Below, one piece after another: positions 34,920 to 44,274 of a stretch of DNA of 64,000 bases. Numbering within the stretch: the first letter of the stretch is position 1; every line of letters starts with the position of its first letter. The notes beneath the pieces were generated by a model. It ran no database searches. It was given only the letters and a program-made list of their open reading frames with translations, and was not told where the DNA came from. This DNA is from Granulicatella adiacens ATCC 49175 (GTDB lineage: Bacteria; Bacillota; Bacilli; Lactobacillales; Aerococcaceae). A program made the position numbers and the translations under genes. Location: the NCBI RefSeq assembly GCF_025150565.1, contig NZ_CP102283.1, positions 868,001 to 932,000 of the forward strand, in the 5' to 3' direction.

Positions 34920-35912
34920 ATGGTAGGGATTATCATTGCAAGTCATGGTGAATTCGCTGACGGGATAAAACAATCTGGTTCTATGATTTTTGGAAACCAA
35001 GAAAAAGTTGAATCAGTTACATTTATGCCAAGTGAAGGCCCTGAAGACTTACAACGTAAACTGCGTGAGGCTGTTGATAAACTAGAGACAGAAGAAATTC
35101 TATTTTTAGTAGATTTATGGGGAGGAAGCCCATTTAACCAAGCAAATATTTTGTTCGAAGAAGATCCTGAACATCGTGCAATTGTTGCTGGTTTAAGCTT
35201 ACCAATGCTTATTGAATCGTACGCTAGTCGTTTTTCAATGAATACTTCTCATGAAATCGCAAAGGCAATTGCACCAACTGCGATTGAAGGAGTTAAGATT
35301 CGTCCAGAAGCTCTTCAACCAGAAGAGAAGAAAGAGGAAAAATCTGCACCTTCAGCACCTGTTACTAACGGAGCCATTCCAGAAGGAACAGTTATTGGAG
35401 ATGGGAAAATTAAATTCGTTCTTGCTCGTATCGATACTCGTTTGTTACATGGACAAGTAGCTACAAGCTGGACGAAAGCAACAAATCCAAACCGCATTAT
35501 CGTAGTTTCTGATAAAGTTGCAAAAGATGACTTACGTAAGAAATTAATTGAACAAGCAGCACCTACTGGAGTTCGTGCTCATGTGATTCCACTAAATAAA
35601 CTAGTTGAAGTTTATAACGATCCACGTTTTGGGGATACAAAGGCATTATTATTATTCGAAACACCGCAAGAGGCTTTAGAAGTTATTGAAAAAGGTGTTC
35701 ATATTGATGAATTAAATATTGGATCAATGGCACACTCTGTAGGTAAAGTTCAAGTAAGTAATGCATTATCATTAGACCAAGATGATGTGGAAACTTATAA
35801 AAAATTACGTGACTTAGGTGTTAAAATGGATGTTCGAAAAGTTGTTTCGGATTCTCCTGCCGACATCTTTAAATTGATTGAAGCAAAGTCTAACGAAGGC
35901 TTGAAACTATAA
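34920..35912 (+). CDS. manX: PTS mannose-family transporter subunit IIAB
   Basis: A 330-residue fused IIA-IIB protein of the mannose PTS family. IIA (1-125) carries the phosphorylated His9 in IIASHGEFADGI and the VDLWGGSPFNQA motif. A charged Ala/Pro/Lys linker spans about 132-155. IIB begins with FVLARIDTRLLHGQV, His177 being the second phosphorylation site. It phosphorylates sugars (glucose, mannose or glucosamine are typical) during uptake through IIC and IID. AAAGGAGG precedes the ATG. First gene of a four-gene operon. Confidence 0.95.
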   Translation: MVGIIIASHGEFADGIKQSGSMIFGNQEKVESVTFMPSEGPEDLQRKLREAVDKLETEEILFLVDLWGGSPFNQANILFEEDPEHRAIVAGLSLPMLIESYASRFSMNTSHEIAKAIAPTAIEGVKIRPEALQPEEKKEEKSAPSAPVTNGAIPEGTVIGDGKIKFVLARIDTRLLHGQVATSWTKATNPNRIIVVSDKVAKDDLRKKLIEQAAPTGVRAHVIPLNKLVEVYNDPRFGDTKALLLFETPQEALEVIEKGVHIDELNIGSMAHSVGKVQVSNALSLDQDDVETYKKLRDLGVKMDVRKVVSDSPADIFKLIEAKSNEGLKL

Positions 35913-35932
35913 TAGAGAGATAGGAGATTATT

Positions 35933-36745
35933 ATGGATTTTAATGTATTTCAAATTATTTTAGTCCTAATTGTCGCATTCTTAGCTGGTTTGGAAGGGAT
36001 TTTAGATGAGTTTCAATTCCACCAACCAATTATTGCTTGTACATTAGTTGGGCTTGCGACAGGACATTTAACTGAGGGAATTATCCTTGGTGGTTCTTTA
36101 CAAATTATTGCGCTTGCTTGGGCAAACGTAGGTGCTGCGGTGGCACCAGATGCTGCTTTAGCGTCTGTAGCTTCAGCTATTATTTTTATTAAAGGGAATG
36201 ATTTTTCAGAAGGTGGACGTAACCTTGCTATTGCTACTGCTGTTACTTTAGGAACAGTTGGTTTAGTTTTAACAATGGTGGTACGTACATTATCAGTTGC
36301 ATTAGTCCATAGAGCGGATGCAGCGGCTGAAAAAGGTGACTTCAAAGGAGTTTCATTCTGGCATTATGTTGCATTATGTTGCCAAGGATTACGAATTATG
36401 ATTCCAGCCGGATTACTTTTATTCTTACCTTCAGATGTTGTTCAAGGTTATTTAAAATCAATTCCTGATTGGTTTGCTAATGGTATGACAATTGGTGGTA
36501 ACATGGTAGTTGCAGTGGGGCTAGCAATGGTTATTAACTTAATGGCTTCTAAAGAAACTTGGCCATTCTTCTTCATCGGTTTCGCAATCGCTCCTTTAAA
36601 CGAGTTAACATTGATTGCAACTGGTGTTATCGCTTTAAGTTTAGCGTTAATTTACTTAAACTTATCTAATAACAGCGGAAATGGTTCAACTGGTGGACGC
36701 TCAGGTTCTGGAGACCCACTAGGTGACATTTTAAATGACTACTAA
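35933..36745 (+). CDS. manY: PTS mannose-family transporter subunit IIC
   Basis: A 270-residue polytopic membrane protein of the EII-Sor/IIC family. The sequence GILDEFQFHQPIIACTLVGLATGHLTEGIILGGSLQ near residues 22-57 is characteristic, followed by several Ala/Gly-rich helices. The tail is Gly/Ser-rich (SNNSGNGSTGGRSGSGD), typical of ManY in lactic acid bacteria. IIC and IID together form the channel; these proteins are also receptors for class IIa bacteriocins in this order. A GGAG site precedes the start; 20 bases separate it from manX. Confidence 0.94.
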   Translation: MDFNVFQIILVLIVAFLAGLEGILDEFQFHQPIIACTLVGLATGHLTEGIILGGSLQIIALAWANVGAAVAPDAALASVASAIIFIKGNDFSEGGRNLAIATAVTLGTVGLVLTMVVRTLSVALVHRADAAAEKGDFKGVSFWHYVALCCQGLRIMIPAGLLLFLPSDVVQGYLKSIPDWFANGMTIGGNMVVAVGLAMVINLMASKETWPFFFIGFAIAPLNELTLIATGVIALSLALIYLNLSNNSGNGSTGGRSGSGDPLGDILNDY

Positions 36746-36759
36746 GGAGTGTGAATGAG

Positions 36760-37686
36760 ATGACAGAGAAAAAAGTATCTTTAACGAAACAAGACCGCTT
36801 AAAAGTTATGTTACGTTCACAATTCTTACAAGGTTCTTGGAACTATGAACGTATGCAAAATGGAGGATGGGCATTCTCCCTAATTCCTGCATTGAAAAAA
36901 TTATACCCAAACCCAGAAGATTCAAAAGCAGCGTTAAAACGTCACTTAGAATTCTTTAATACTCACCCATATATTGCTTCACCAATTCTTGGGGTAACTT
37001 TAGCTTTAGAAGAAGACCGTGCAAACGGTGCGCCAATTGATGACGCAACAATCCAAGGGGTTAAAGTTGGTATGATGGGACCACTAGCTGGTATCGGTGA
37101 CCCTGTATTCTGGTTTACTGCTCGTCCTATCTTAGGTGCGATTGCCGCTGGGTTAGCAGCAACGGGTTCAATCATTGGACCATTATTCTTCTTTATTGTT
37201 TGGAACTTAATTCGTATCGGTTTTATGTGGTATACACAAGAGTTAGGATATCGCCAAGGTTCTGAGATTACTAAAGACTTATCTGGTGGTATTTTACAAT
37301 CTATTACAAAAGTTTCATCAATTGTAGGGATGTTTGTAATGGGGATTTTAGTACAACGTTGGACAAGTATGAAATTCCCACTTGTCTTAACAAAAGTACA
37401 ATTGACGGCTGATCAATATATTCAAACACCTGGAAAAGATGATGTTGTGACTGGTGGACAACTTCAAGAGATTGTTGCTAAATTATTAGATGGTAAAAAA
37501 TTATCGCCTGAAGTGGTAACTACTCTTCAAGACAACTTGAACAAATTGATTCCAGGATTGGCTGCTTTACTATTAACATTCTTAGTAATGTGGTTATTGA
37601 AGAAAAATGTAAAACCAATTTACATTATCTTCGGGCTATTTGTCCTAGGTATTTTAGCTGGTTTAACAGGAGTAATGGCTCCTTAA
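36760..37686 (+). CDS. manZ: PTS mannose-family transporter subunit IID
   Basis: A 308-residue EIID protein: LRSQFLQGSWNYERMQNGGWAFSLIPALKKLY near the N-terminus, FFNTHPYIASPILGVTLALEE near 70, GPLAGIGDPVFWFTARPI near 110, and C-terminal membrane helices. A segment around residues 205-260 (QYIQTPGKDD...) forms the extracellular insert usual for the family. ATG 36760 is ten bases after AAGGAG; the GTG at 36751 is too close to that site. It lies 14 bases after manY. Confidence 0.94.
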   Translation: MTEKKVSLTKQDRLKVMLRSQFLQGSWNYERMQNGGWAFSLIPALKKLYPNPEDSKAALKRHLEFFNTHPYIASPILGVTLALEEDRANGAPIDDATIQGVKVGMMGPLAGIGDPVFWFTARPILGAIAAGLAATGSIIGPLFFFIVWNLIRIGFMWYTQELGYRQGSEITKDLSGGILQSITKVSSIVGMFVMGILVQRWTSMKFPLVLTKVQLTADQYIQTPGKDDVVTGGQLQEIVAKLLDGKKLSPEVVTTLQDNLNKLIPGLAALLLTFLVMWLLKKNVKPIYIIFGLFVLGILAGLTGVMAP

Positions 37687-37709
37687 TCCTACTTGATTGG
37701 AGATAGACT

Positions 37710-38072
37710 ATGGCTGTTTCATTAAATACAAAAGCGATTTATAAAACAAAAGCAAACCTTTTTAATGGAGGAATAGGATTTAAAAATGGTGATATCCTCA
37801 TTGGAGATCGCGCATTTGAATTCTATAATCATCAGAACCCGGAAAGCTATCTTCAAATTCCATGGGAAGAAATTAAATTGGTTAGGGCTCATGTCATGTT
37901 TAAAGGACGTTTTATTAGAGCATACTATATTGATACGAAACAAGCTGGAACATTTCAGTTTATTTCTTCAGATGCTGGACGAACTCTTAAAATGATGAGA
38001 GATTTTATTGGAAATGATAAAATCGTTAAAACTGAACCTTTATTTAGTTTGAAAAAACTATTTAAAAAGTAA
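37710..38072 (+). CDS. manO: DUF956 family protein ManO
   Basis: A 120-residue soluble protein of the DUF956 family, often called ManO. It starts MAVSLNTKAIYKTKANLF and has IPWEEIKLVRAHVMFKGR and a C-terminal KTEPLFSLKKLFKK. The family is almost confined to mannose PTS operons of Lactobacillales. A regulatory role on the PTS has been suggested, but the mechanism is not established. It closes the man operon, 23 bases after manZ, before a bidirectional terminator. Confidence 0.9.
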   Translation: MAVSLNTKAIYKTKANLFNGGIGFKNGDILIGDRAFEFYNHQNPESYLQIPWEEIKLVRAHVMFKGRFIRAYYIDTKQAGTFQFISSDAGRTLKMMRDFIGNDKIVKTEPLFSLKKLFKK

Positions 38073-38073
38073 T

Positions 38074-38105
38074 AAAAAGGCGAATGCTTTAGCATTCGCC
38101 TTTTT
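38074..38105. terminator. Bidirectional terminator between manO and the DAG-kinase gene
   Basis: A 15-bp inverted repeat (38074-38088 with 38091-38105, core GGCGAATGCT) with A- and T-runs, one base after the manO stop and overlapping the stop of the convergent gene. Confidence 0.9.
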
Positions 38106-39045
38106 AGGTTTCATTTGTAAGTAGAAAAGGATAATGATCCATGGAAAGATTCAAATTCACCGTTGGATATGTTACAAATTCTCCATCTTTTTGAGCTTTT
38201 ATAGGTTCATTAATTTTTATATTGGCTTTTGTACATGAGTATTCTTTTAAATTTTTGGGAAACAGTTTGAAATGAGTTCCATTTGTTAAAATAAACGGAA
38301 GAGCTTTTAGAACTGTAAAAAGAGAAACTTTTCTTGCAATTGCAATTTGAAAATGATGACTTCCTTGTGTTGCAGAAGGTACAAAGCGAATCCCACCACC
38401 AAAGTAGGCGTGATTAAAAGCTCCAAGTAGAAGATTTCTTGTAGAAGTAAAACTTTCTTTGTCATCAAGTGTGATTAGGGCGTCAAACTCTTTGCGTTCT
38501 TTAAAAGCCTTAATAATAGGAGTTAAGTAAGAAGCTTTTTTAATCGCTTTAGCTTGCAGGAGTGCTTGCCTTTGTTTTTGGTTTATTTCACAAATAGCAG
38601 CATCAATCCCAAATCCCATCGAATTTAAAATGATACCAGTTGTCTGTGAGTTTTCTTCTGAATAAGTAAGAAACTCTAAGTCAATAATATGATTCTTTGA
38701 AAGGTTTTCGATACACTTTCTCGCGTGATGAGTTAAATTCATTTCCCGTGAAAAATCATTCCCAGTTCCGGCCGGTAAATAGCTAAGGGGTACAAAGATG
38801 TTCTGTTGTTTTAAATATTGAAGAGCTTCATTGAGAGTGCCATCACCACCAACAATAACGACTATTGTATGCTGATTTCGTTGCTGTAGATGTTTGTCCA
38901 TTAATTCTGGAAGTTCTCCTGCTTTTTGAGTTTGAAATAACTTGAAGGGAATTCCTTTTTCTGTACAAACTTCAACAATATGATTAATTTGTTGCTGGCC
39001 TGAAAAACTGCCAGACATCGGATTTCCAAAAATAAATAAATTCAT
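38104..39045 (-). CDS. Diacylglycerol/lipid kinase family protein (DagK/YegS type)
   Basis: A 313-residue lipid kinase. The nucleotide-binding signature VVIVGGDGTLNEAL lies near residues 62-75 and PAGTGNDFSREM near 92-103; the opening NLFIFGNPMSGS is also typical. DagK relatives phosphorylate diacylglycerol released by lipoteichoic acid synthesis; other members act on sphingoid or undecaprenyl lipids, so the substrate is inferred. Length fits. It is divergent from the next gene and convergent with manO. Confidence 0.88.
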   Translation of the reverse strand: MNLFIFGNPMSGSFSGQQQINHIVEVCTEKGIPFKLFQTQKAGELPELMDKHLQQRNQHTIVVIVGGDGTLNEALQYLKQQNIFVPLSYLPAGTGNDFSREMNLTHHARKCIENLSKNHIIDLEFLTYSEENSQTTGIILNSMGFGIDAAICEINQKQRQALLQAKAIKKASYLTPIIKAFKERKEFDALITLDDKESFTSTRNLLLGAFNHAYFGGGIRFVPSATQGSHHFQIAIARKVSLFTVLKALPFILTNGTHFKLFPKNLKEYSCTKANIKINEPIKAQKDGEFVTYPTVNLNLSMDHYPFLLTNET

Positions 39046-39071
39046 GAAATACTTCCTTTCGATTCTTCACA

Positions 39072-39128
39072 ATTATAGCATAAATGAAAGTTAAAATAGA
39101 GTGATTTTTGTAAGAAATAACGTATAAT
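39072..39128. promoter_or_regulatory. Divergent -10 elements in the DagK/39146 intergenic region
   Basis: Reverse-strand TATAAT (39072-39077) faces the DAG-kinase gene, and forward TATAAT (39123-39128) faces the next gene. The -35 hexamers are poor in both cases. Confidence 0.45.
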
Positions 39129-39145
39129 GAAGATGAGGTGAAAGT

Positions 39146-40258
39146 ATGGCTAATGATTTTTTTGAGCGAGTGTTAAATCCTACTTGGAAAAATTTAAGTA
39201 GAGAATCAAAAGAGGTAGTAATTCGAAATATACTACGCTTTTTCGTGAATCCAATACTAACAATTGAAGATTTAAAGTTTGTACAATATGATTACGCTGG
39301 TATCACAAATGATACGTTTGAAGTAACGATTGATGGCAGAGTTTTTGTTTTTGTACCTGGTCAGAAAGAGGTTGTTCTTGGGTGGGATAGCGGTTTGTCA
39401 GGACTTTCAGGTCTTGACTGCAGTGAAGAGAGACAAGAACTAAGATATGCGTTTAAACGTTATTTGAACCAACACGTAACTGGGTTTATGTTTTTAAATC
39501 AAAATGTTCAAGAAAAAGATTTAACTCAAGAAAAATTAACGACTCAAATTGTTGAAGATGGGATTAATGTCATGACTTCAGAGTTAAGACAAGTAGATAT
39601 ACCAGCAATGTTAGTCGAAAAGAAGCCTAATTTTGTTGGCTTAAAATTTATTGGTCATTATTCTGTGGTTACTGGTCAGCTAGATGGGGATGACATGGTA
39701 TCAAGTGAAACATTATCTATTTTAGAAGAGGCCATTACCCCAGATAATTCATTAGAAGCTCTTTTTCAAGAATTTCCAAGAGCAGTAAGAGTTGATCAGT
39801 ATTTTATGCAACAAGATATTCAGAATCCAGATCTTTTTGCGTGTTATGTAGCAGATCCAGTTAGTTATGATGAGGGACGCAAAGAGATAGAAAGATCTGG
39901 AATGGGACTTTTAAATGAAGATGAATGGGAATATTGTTGCGGTAGTGGTACAAGACGATTATTTAAATGGGGAAATCAACTACATCGAACACTTCTGCAG
40001 GATGAGTTTAAGTCTCCTTTATGGAAAGTAAATATGTTTGGTTTAGAAATAGCAAATGCTGAATTCGGACCAGAAATTATAGAAGGTCGTCCATATACAA
40101 AAGGAGCTTGGCTTGAAGAAAACTTTAAAGCACCTGTGTTAAATTTATTACCTCTTTCTTCTTACTATTCAGTAAATCTACCACTTTTTGTTGATCCAAA
40201 CGGAAAATTAGCAGCAGGATATTATTGTATAAGAAGAGCTATTCGAATTGAAATGTAA
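39146..40258 (+). CDS. Hypothetical protein with formylglycine-enzyme-like C-terminus
   Basis: I do not recognise the N-terminal 230 residues of this 370-residue protein. The last third resembles the FGE-sulfatase fold: LLNEDEWEYCCGSGTRRLFKWGN (compare RLPTEAEWEYAARGG...WGN), then NMFGLEIANAEFG (compare N.FGLYDMHGN) and the terminal GYYCIRRA (compare GFR). Two adjacent cysteines (264, 265) sit in the first motif, but the usual catalytic pair of true formylglycine enzymes is not evident, so catalysis is doubtful. No signal peptide. Alone between a divergent gene and a terminator, with GAGGTGAAAG before the ATG. Confidence 0.75.
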   Translation: MANDFFERVLNPTWKNLSRESKEVVIRNILRFFVNPILTIEDLKFVQYDYAGITNDTFEVTIDGRVFVFVPGQKEVVLGWDSGLSGLSGLDCSEERQELRYAFKRYLNQHVTGFMFLNQNVQEKDLTQEKLTTQIVEDGINVMTSELRQVDIPAMLVEKKPNFVGLKFIGHYSVVTGQLDGDDMVSSETLSILEEAITPDNSLEALFQEFPRAVRVDQYFMQQDIQNPDLFACYVADPVSYDEGRKEIERSGMGLLNEDEWEYCCGSGTRRLFKWGNQLHRTLLQDEFKSPLWKVNMFGLEIANAEFGPEIIEGRPYTKGAWLEENFKAPVLNLLPLSSYYSVNLPLFVDPNGKLAAGYYCIRRAIRIEM

Positions 40259-40267
40259 TAGTAAAAG

Positions 40268-40290
40268 CAGCTACTCAAGTGGCTGTTTTT
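40268..40290 (+). terminator. Terminator after the 39146 gene
   Basis: A 7-bp stem (CAGCTAC 40268-40274 with GTGGCTG 40279-40285, one T-G pair) followed by five T. Confidence 0.75.
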
Positions 40291-40303
40291 AAATTTTTAT
40301 TAA

Positions 40304-40320
40304 GGTCAAAAAAAGTCAAA
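40304..40320 (+). promoter_or_regulatory. CtsR operator upstream of clpB
   Basis: GGTCAAAAAAAGTCAAA is a perfect CtsR heptad repeat (RGTCAAA-NAN-RGTCAAA). It ends eight bases before the -35 of clpB. Confidence 0.9.
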
Positions 40321-40327
40321 TAATACT

Positions 40328-40357
40328 ATTGACCTTTCCTGACTAAAGGTGTATACT
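40328..40357 (+). promoter_or_regulatory. clpB promoter with a second CtsR-like site
   Basis: TTGACC (40329-40334), 17-base spacer, TATACT (40352-40357). Read on the reverse strand, 40328-40344 is a degenerate CtsR site (AGTCAGG-AAA-GGTCAAT) that covers the -35. Confidence 0.8.
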
Positions 40358-40395
40358 TAATTCATGGTCAAGAGACCACAAAAGGAGGAATGAAG

Positions 40396-43002
40396 ATGAA
40401 TATTGAAAAAATGACAACAACAATGCAACAAGCATTAGGCCAAGCGCAACAAATTGCGATGGTCCGTAAACATCAAGAAATAGATATTCCTCATTTATGG
40501 AAAGTATTTATGGAACCAAATCACTTTGCTAGAAATTTATATAGTGATTTACAAGTGAATGACAAAGAATTTGAGGAATTAATTGATAAAGAATTAGACC
40601 GTATTTCTGTAGTGGAAGGGCAAAATGTCCAATACGGTCAAAGTATGAGTCAAAACTTATATCGACTCTTTACAGAAGCTGAAAAGATTAGAGAAAGCTT
40701 TAAAGACGATTACTTATCTACAGAGGTAGTTGTACTTGCATTAATGGAACTACAAAATCATCCATTAACACGCTATTTAGTACAACAGCATATAACCAAA
40801 GAAAATTTGAGAGCTCGAATTGAAGAGCTAAGAGGGGGAGAACGTGTGACTAGTCAAAATCAAGAAGAACAATATGAAGCATTATCAAAATATGCACGTA
40901 ATTTAAATGAAGCTGTTCAATCTGGTAAACAAGATCCAGTCATTGGACGTGACGAAGAAATTCGAGATGTGATTCGTATTTTATCTCGTAAAACAAAGAA
41001 TAACCCTGTCTTAATCGGGGAACCTGGTGTTGGTAAAACAGCAATCGTTGAAGGATTAGCGCAACGTATCGTTAAAAAAGACGTACCAGAAAACTTAAAA
41101 GATAAATTAATCTACTCATTAGATATGGGTGCTTTAATCGCAGGTGCAAAATACCGTGGTGAATTCGAAGAACGTTTGAAAGCCGTTCTTAAAGAAGTAA
41201 CAAAATCAGAAGGACGCATCATCTTATTTATCGATGAAATCCACACAATCGTTGGTGCTGGTAAGACAGAAGGCTCAATGGATGCTGGTAACTTACTAAA
41301 ACCAATGTTGGCTCGTGGTGAATTACATTGTATTGGTGCTACAACTCTTGACGAATACCGTGAAAATATGGAAAAAGACAAAGCGTTAGAACGTCGTTTC
41401 CAAAAAGTACTTGTTCAAGAACCAACAGTTGAAGATACGATTTCAATTCTTCGTGGATTGAAAGAACGTTTCGAAATCCACCACAGTGTAAATATTCACG
41501 ATAGTGCGTTAGTAGCTGCTGCGACTTTATCAAACCGCTATATTACTGACAGATTCTTACCAGATAAAGCGATTGACTTAGTCGATGAAGCCTGTGCTAC
41601 AATCCGAGTTGAAATGAACTCAATGCCAACAGAACTTGACGCAGTCACTCGTCGTTTGATGCAACTTGAAATCGAAGAACAAGCGTTGAAGATGGAAAAA
41701 GATGACGCTTCTCAAAAACGTCTTGCTATTTTACAAGAGGAATTAGCAGAACAACGTGAAAAAGCCAATAACCTCAAAATGAAATGGGAAATCGAAAAAG
41801 AAGAAGTCAATAAAATCCGTAATAAACGTGAAGAAATCGATCATGCTAAACGTGAATTAGAACAAGCAGAAGCTGATTATAACCTTGAAAAAGCTGCTGA
41901 ACTTCGTCACGGACGTATTCCAGCTCTTGAACAAGAATTGAAGGAATTAGAAGAACAAAATAAAGCGAATGCTGAAAGCACGCAACGTCTCGTTCAAGAA
42001 TCAGTAACTTCAGAAGAAATTGCTCGAGTAGTGGGACGCTTGACAGGTATTCCTGTAACAAAACTTATGGAAGGCGAACGTGAAAAACTTCTTCACTTAG
42101 AAGATATTCTTCATGAACGTGTCATCGGTCAAGATGAAGCTGTACAAAAAGTAGCTTCAGCAGTACTTCGTTCTCGTGCAGGCTTACAAAATCCTAGCCG
42201 TCCAATCGGAAGTTTCTTATTCCTCGGACCTACAGGGGTGGGTAAGACAGAACTTGCTAAAGCTCTTGCAGAAGATTTGTTCGACTCAGAAGACCATATG
42301 GTTCGTATCGACATGAGTGAATATATGGAAAAACATTCAGTGTCTCGTTTAGTGGGAGCTCCTCCAGGATATGTTGGATATGAAGAAGGAGGCCAATTAA
42401 CAGAATCTGTTCGTCGTAATCCATATACAATCGTTCTATTAGATGAAATTGAAAAAGCACATCCAGATGTATTTAATATCTTATTACAAGTATTAGACGA
42501 TGGACGCTTAACCGATTCTAAAGGACGTGTAGTAGACTTCAAGAATACAGTGATGATTATGACAAGTAATATCGGTTCACAATTCTTGCTTGAAAATCAA
42601 GGTGAAACAATCGATGAAGAAACTCGTACAGCGGTAGAGGGTGTCCTAAAAGCAACCTTCAAACCTGAATTCTTAAACCGTATCGACGAAACAATCTTCT
42701 TCACACCACTTTCTAAAGACAATATTCGTGGAATCATTACGAAGATGTTGAAACAATTAGCCAAACGTGTAGAAGATCAAGAAATCGTCCTAAGCTTCAC
42801 AGATGAATTGAAAGATTGGATTGCAGATAATGCTTATAATCCAGTGTACGGTGCTCGTCCAATTTCTCGTTATATTCAACGTGAAATTGAAACGCCACTT
42901 GCTAAAGAAATCATCCGTGCAAGCATCCTTCCAGGCGACCAAGTGAAATGTGATTTAGGAATTGATCATGTGACATTTGAAGTGATTGGAAAGAATGAAT
43001 AA
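40396..43002 (+). CDS. clpB: ATP-dependent chaperone ClpB
   Basis: ClpB is the Hsp100 disaggregase that works with DnaK. The 868-residue protein has an N domain with two repeats (about 1-145), AAA1 with Walker [14 protein letters not shown] near 207, a coiled-coil middle domain (about 400-520, [14 protein letters not shown]...), and AAA2 with [15 protein letters not shown] near 611 and [13 protein letters not shown]. The middle domain distinguishes it from ClpC and ClpE. ATG 40396 is seven bases after AAAGGAGG; an earlier ATG at 40390 is too close. CtsR sites upstream explain heat-shock control. Confidence 0.96.
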   Translation: MNIEKMTTTMQQALGQAQQIAMVRKHQEIDIPHLWKVFMEPNHFARNLYSDLQVNDKEFEELIDKELDRISVVEGQNVQYGQSMSQNLYRLFTEAEKIRESFKDDYLSTEVVVLALMELQNHPLTRYLVQQHITKENLRARIEELRGGERVTSQNQEEQYEALSKYARNLNEAVQSGKQDPVIGRDEEIRDVIRILSRKTKNNPVLIGEPGVGKTAIVEGLAQRIVKKDVPENLKDKLIYSLDMGALIAGAKYRGEFEERLKAVLKEVTKSEGRIILFIDEIHTIVGAGKTEGSMDAGNLLKPMLARGELHCIGATTLDEYRENMEKDKALERRFQKVLVQEPTVEDTISILRGLKERFEIHHSVNIHDSALVAAATLSNRYITDRFLPDKAIDLVDEACATIRVEMNSMPTELDAVTRRLMQLEIEEQALKMEKDDASQKRLAILQEELAEQREKANNLKMKWEIEKEEVNKIRNKREEIDHAKRELEQAEADYNLEKAAELRHGRIPALEQELKELEEQNKANAESTQRLVQESVTSEEIARVVGRLTGIPVTKLMEGEREKLLHLEDILHERVIGQDEAVQKVASAVLRSRAGLQNPSRPIGSFLFLGPTGVGKTELAKALAEDLFDSEDHMVRIDMSEYMEKHSVSRLVGAPPGYVGYEEGGQLTESVRRNPYTIVLLDEIEKAHPDVFNILLQVLDDGRLTDSKGRVVDFKNTVMIMTSNIGSQFLLENQGETIDEETRTAVEGVLKATFKPEFLNRIDETIFFTPLSKDNIRGIITKMLKQLAKRVEDQEIVLSFTDELKDWIADNAYNPVYGARPISRYIQREIETPLAKEIIRASILPGDQVKCDLGIDHVTFEVIGKNE

Positions 43003-43013
43003 TAAGTAATAAT

Positions 43014-43048
43014 AAAACGCAATGGACATTTGTCCATTGCGTTTTTTT
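43014..43048. terminator. Terminator between clpB and the convergent methyltransferase
   Basis: A 15-bp stem (43014-43028 with 43031-43045, core GCAATGGACA) with T-run. It can serve both strands. Confidence 0.9.
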
Positions 43049-43053
43049 GTGCT

Positions 43054-44202
43054 TTATTGTTCTTCTTGAATACGACGTTTCCTAATACCCCAGAATTGGA
43101 AGTAGTCAGTACGGATAGCACCGTTATAGAGTTTGCGTTTCTTTGTCGCTTTTTGACCATAGTGATCTTCAAATGTTAAGTCGCTCGTTAAAATATATTT
43201 ACTCCAAGTTGTCAGTGGTGCATAGGTTTCACCCATTTGTTTATAGATGGCTTGAGCTTGTTCTTCAGAAAGAAGACGGTCTCCGTATGGTGGGTTTGCC
43301 ACAATTATTCCATTTTCTTTCTTAGTACGGAAGTCCTTTAATTGCATTTGCTTGAATTCGATTTGGTCTGCGACACCTGCTTTAATCGCATTTTGTTTAG
43401 CAATCTCAATCATTGAACCATCGATATCGGCACCAAGAATATCGAGTTGGATATCAGTGCGGATTTCTTTTCTTGCTTCTTCTCTGACTTTGTCAAATAC
43501 GCCTGGAGTAAAGAATGTCCATTTTTCAGCAGCAAACGAACGATTCAATCCAGGAGCGATATTCTTACCAATCAGAGCCGCCTCAATTGGGATTGTCCCA
43601 GAACCACAAGTCGGATCGTAGAATGGTTTATCGGGATACCAACTTGTAAGCATCACAAGAGCCGCAGCCATGTTTTCTTTCAGTGGCGCGCCACCTTTTT
43701 CTGTACGGTAGCCACGTTTAAAGAGACTTGTTCCACTTGTATCAATTGTTAAAGTGACAACATCTTTTAAAATCGCCACTTCAATAGGGTAGAGGGCACC
43801 AGACTCAGGCAAGTGAGTACGACGATGATAAGCCTCGCTTAAACGATTGACAATCGCTTTTTTTACGATGGATTGGCAGTTTGGAACACTGTGAAGAGTC
43901 GATTTTACAGATTTACCAGAAACTGGGAATTCAGCATCGACTGGAAGAATTTTCTCCCAAGGAATCGCTTTTGTTTGTTCAAAGAGCGAGTCGAAAGTTT
44001 TTGCAGTGAACTGTCCCATAATGATTTTGATACGGTCTGCAGTTCGAAGCCAAATATTTGTACGAGCGATATCGTAGTCGTCACCTTCAAAGAAGGCTTT
44101 TCCGTTTTCTACTTGAACCTCATAACCCAAGTTGCGTAATTCTTTACCCACAAGAGCTTCGATACCGGCAGCAGCGGTCGCTACTAATTTATATTTTGTC
44201 AT
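43054..44202 (-). CDS. THUMP-domain class I rRNA methyltransferase (YpsC/RlmL-like)
   Basis: A 382-residue SAM-dependent methyltransferase. A THUMP RNA-binding domain covers about 45-160, followed by a Rossmann domain with YDPTCGSGTIPIEAALIG near 195 and the catalytic N-methylation motif ANPPYGDRLL near 303. It resembles Bacillus YpsC and the N-terminal half of E. coli RlmL, so it probably makes m2G in 23S rRNA. ATG at 44202 follows AAAGGAG; a longer frame upstream covers the rnpB terminator. The order gpsB-rnpB-ypsC is that of Bacillus. Confidence 0.9.
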   Translation of the reverse strand: MTKYKLVATAAAGIEALVGKELRNLGYEVQVENGKAFFEGDDYDIARTNIWLRTADRIKIIMGQFTAKTFDSLFEQTKAIPWEKILPVDAEFPVSGKSVKSTLHSVPNCQSIVKKAIVNRLSEAYHRRTHLPESGALYPIEVAILKDVVTLTIDTSGTSLFKRGYRTEKGGAPLKENMAAALVMLTSWYPDKPFYDPTCGSGTIPIEAALIGKNIAPGLNRSFAAEKWTFFTPGVFDKVREEARKEIRTDIQLDILGADIDGSMIEIAKQNAIKAGVADQIEFKQMQLKDFRTKKENGIIVANPPYGDRLLSEEQAQAIYKQMGETYAPLTTWSKYILTSDLTFEDHYGQKATKKRKLYNGAIRTDYFQFWGIRKRRIQEEQ

Positions 44203-44221
44203 AGATTTCTCCTTTATTCGT

Positions 44222-44253
44222 AAAAAGAGGAGTGGACTCAAGGCCTCACTCCT
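44222..44253 (-). terminator. Terminator of RNase P RNA
   Basis: On the reverse strand AGGAGTG (44247-44253) pairs with CACTCCT (44228-44234), followed by CTTTTTA. It lies between the RNA gene and the methyltransferase. Confidence 0.8.
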
Positions 44254-44274
44254 TACCATTTGCTAAAAATCCTG

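Noticed and set aside
34801-34920. Sigma-54 promoter (-24/-12) or cre site ahead of manX
   Set aside because: No GG-N10-GC pair of the TTGGCAC...TTGC type and no TGWNANCGNTNWCA match could be found.
39146-40258. Calling this protein a functional formylglycine-generating enzyme
   Set aside because: The usual catalytic cysteine arrangement is not evident, no signal peptide exists and no sulfatase is nearby.
43447-43752. Open frame of 101 codons on the plus strand inside the methyltransferase gene, and similar antisense frames in clpB, smc and pflB
   Set aside because: They lie opposite strongly supported genes, have no ribosome sites and show cysteine- or serine-rich composition typical of shadows.
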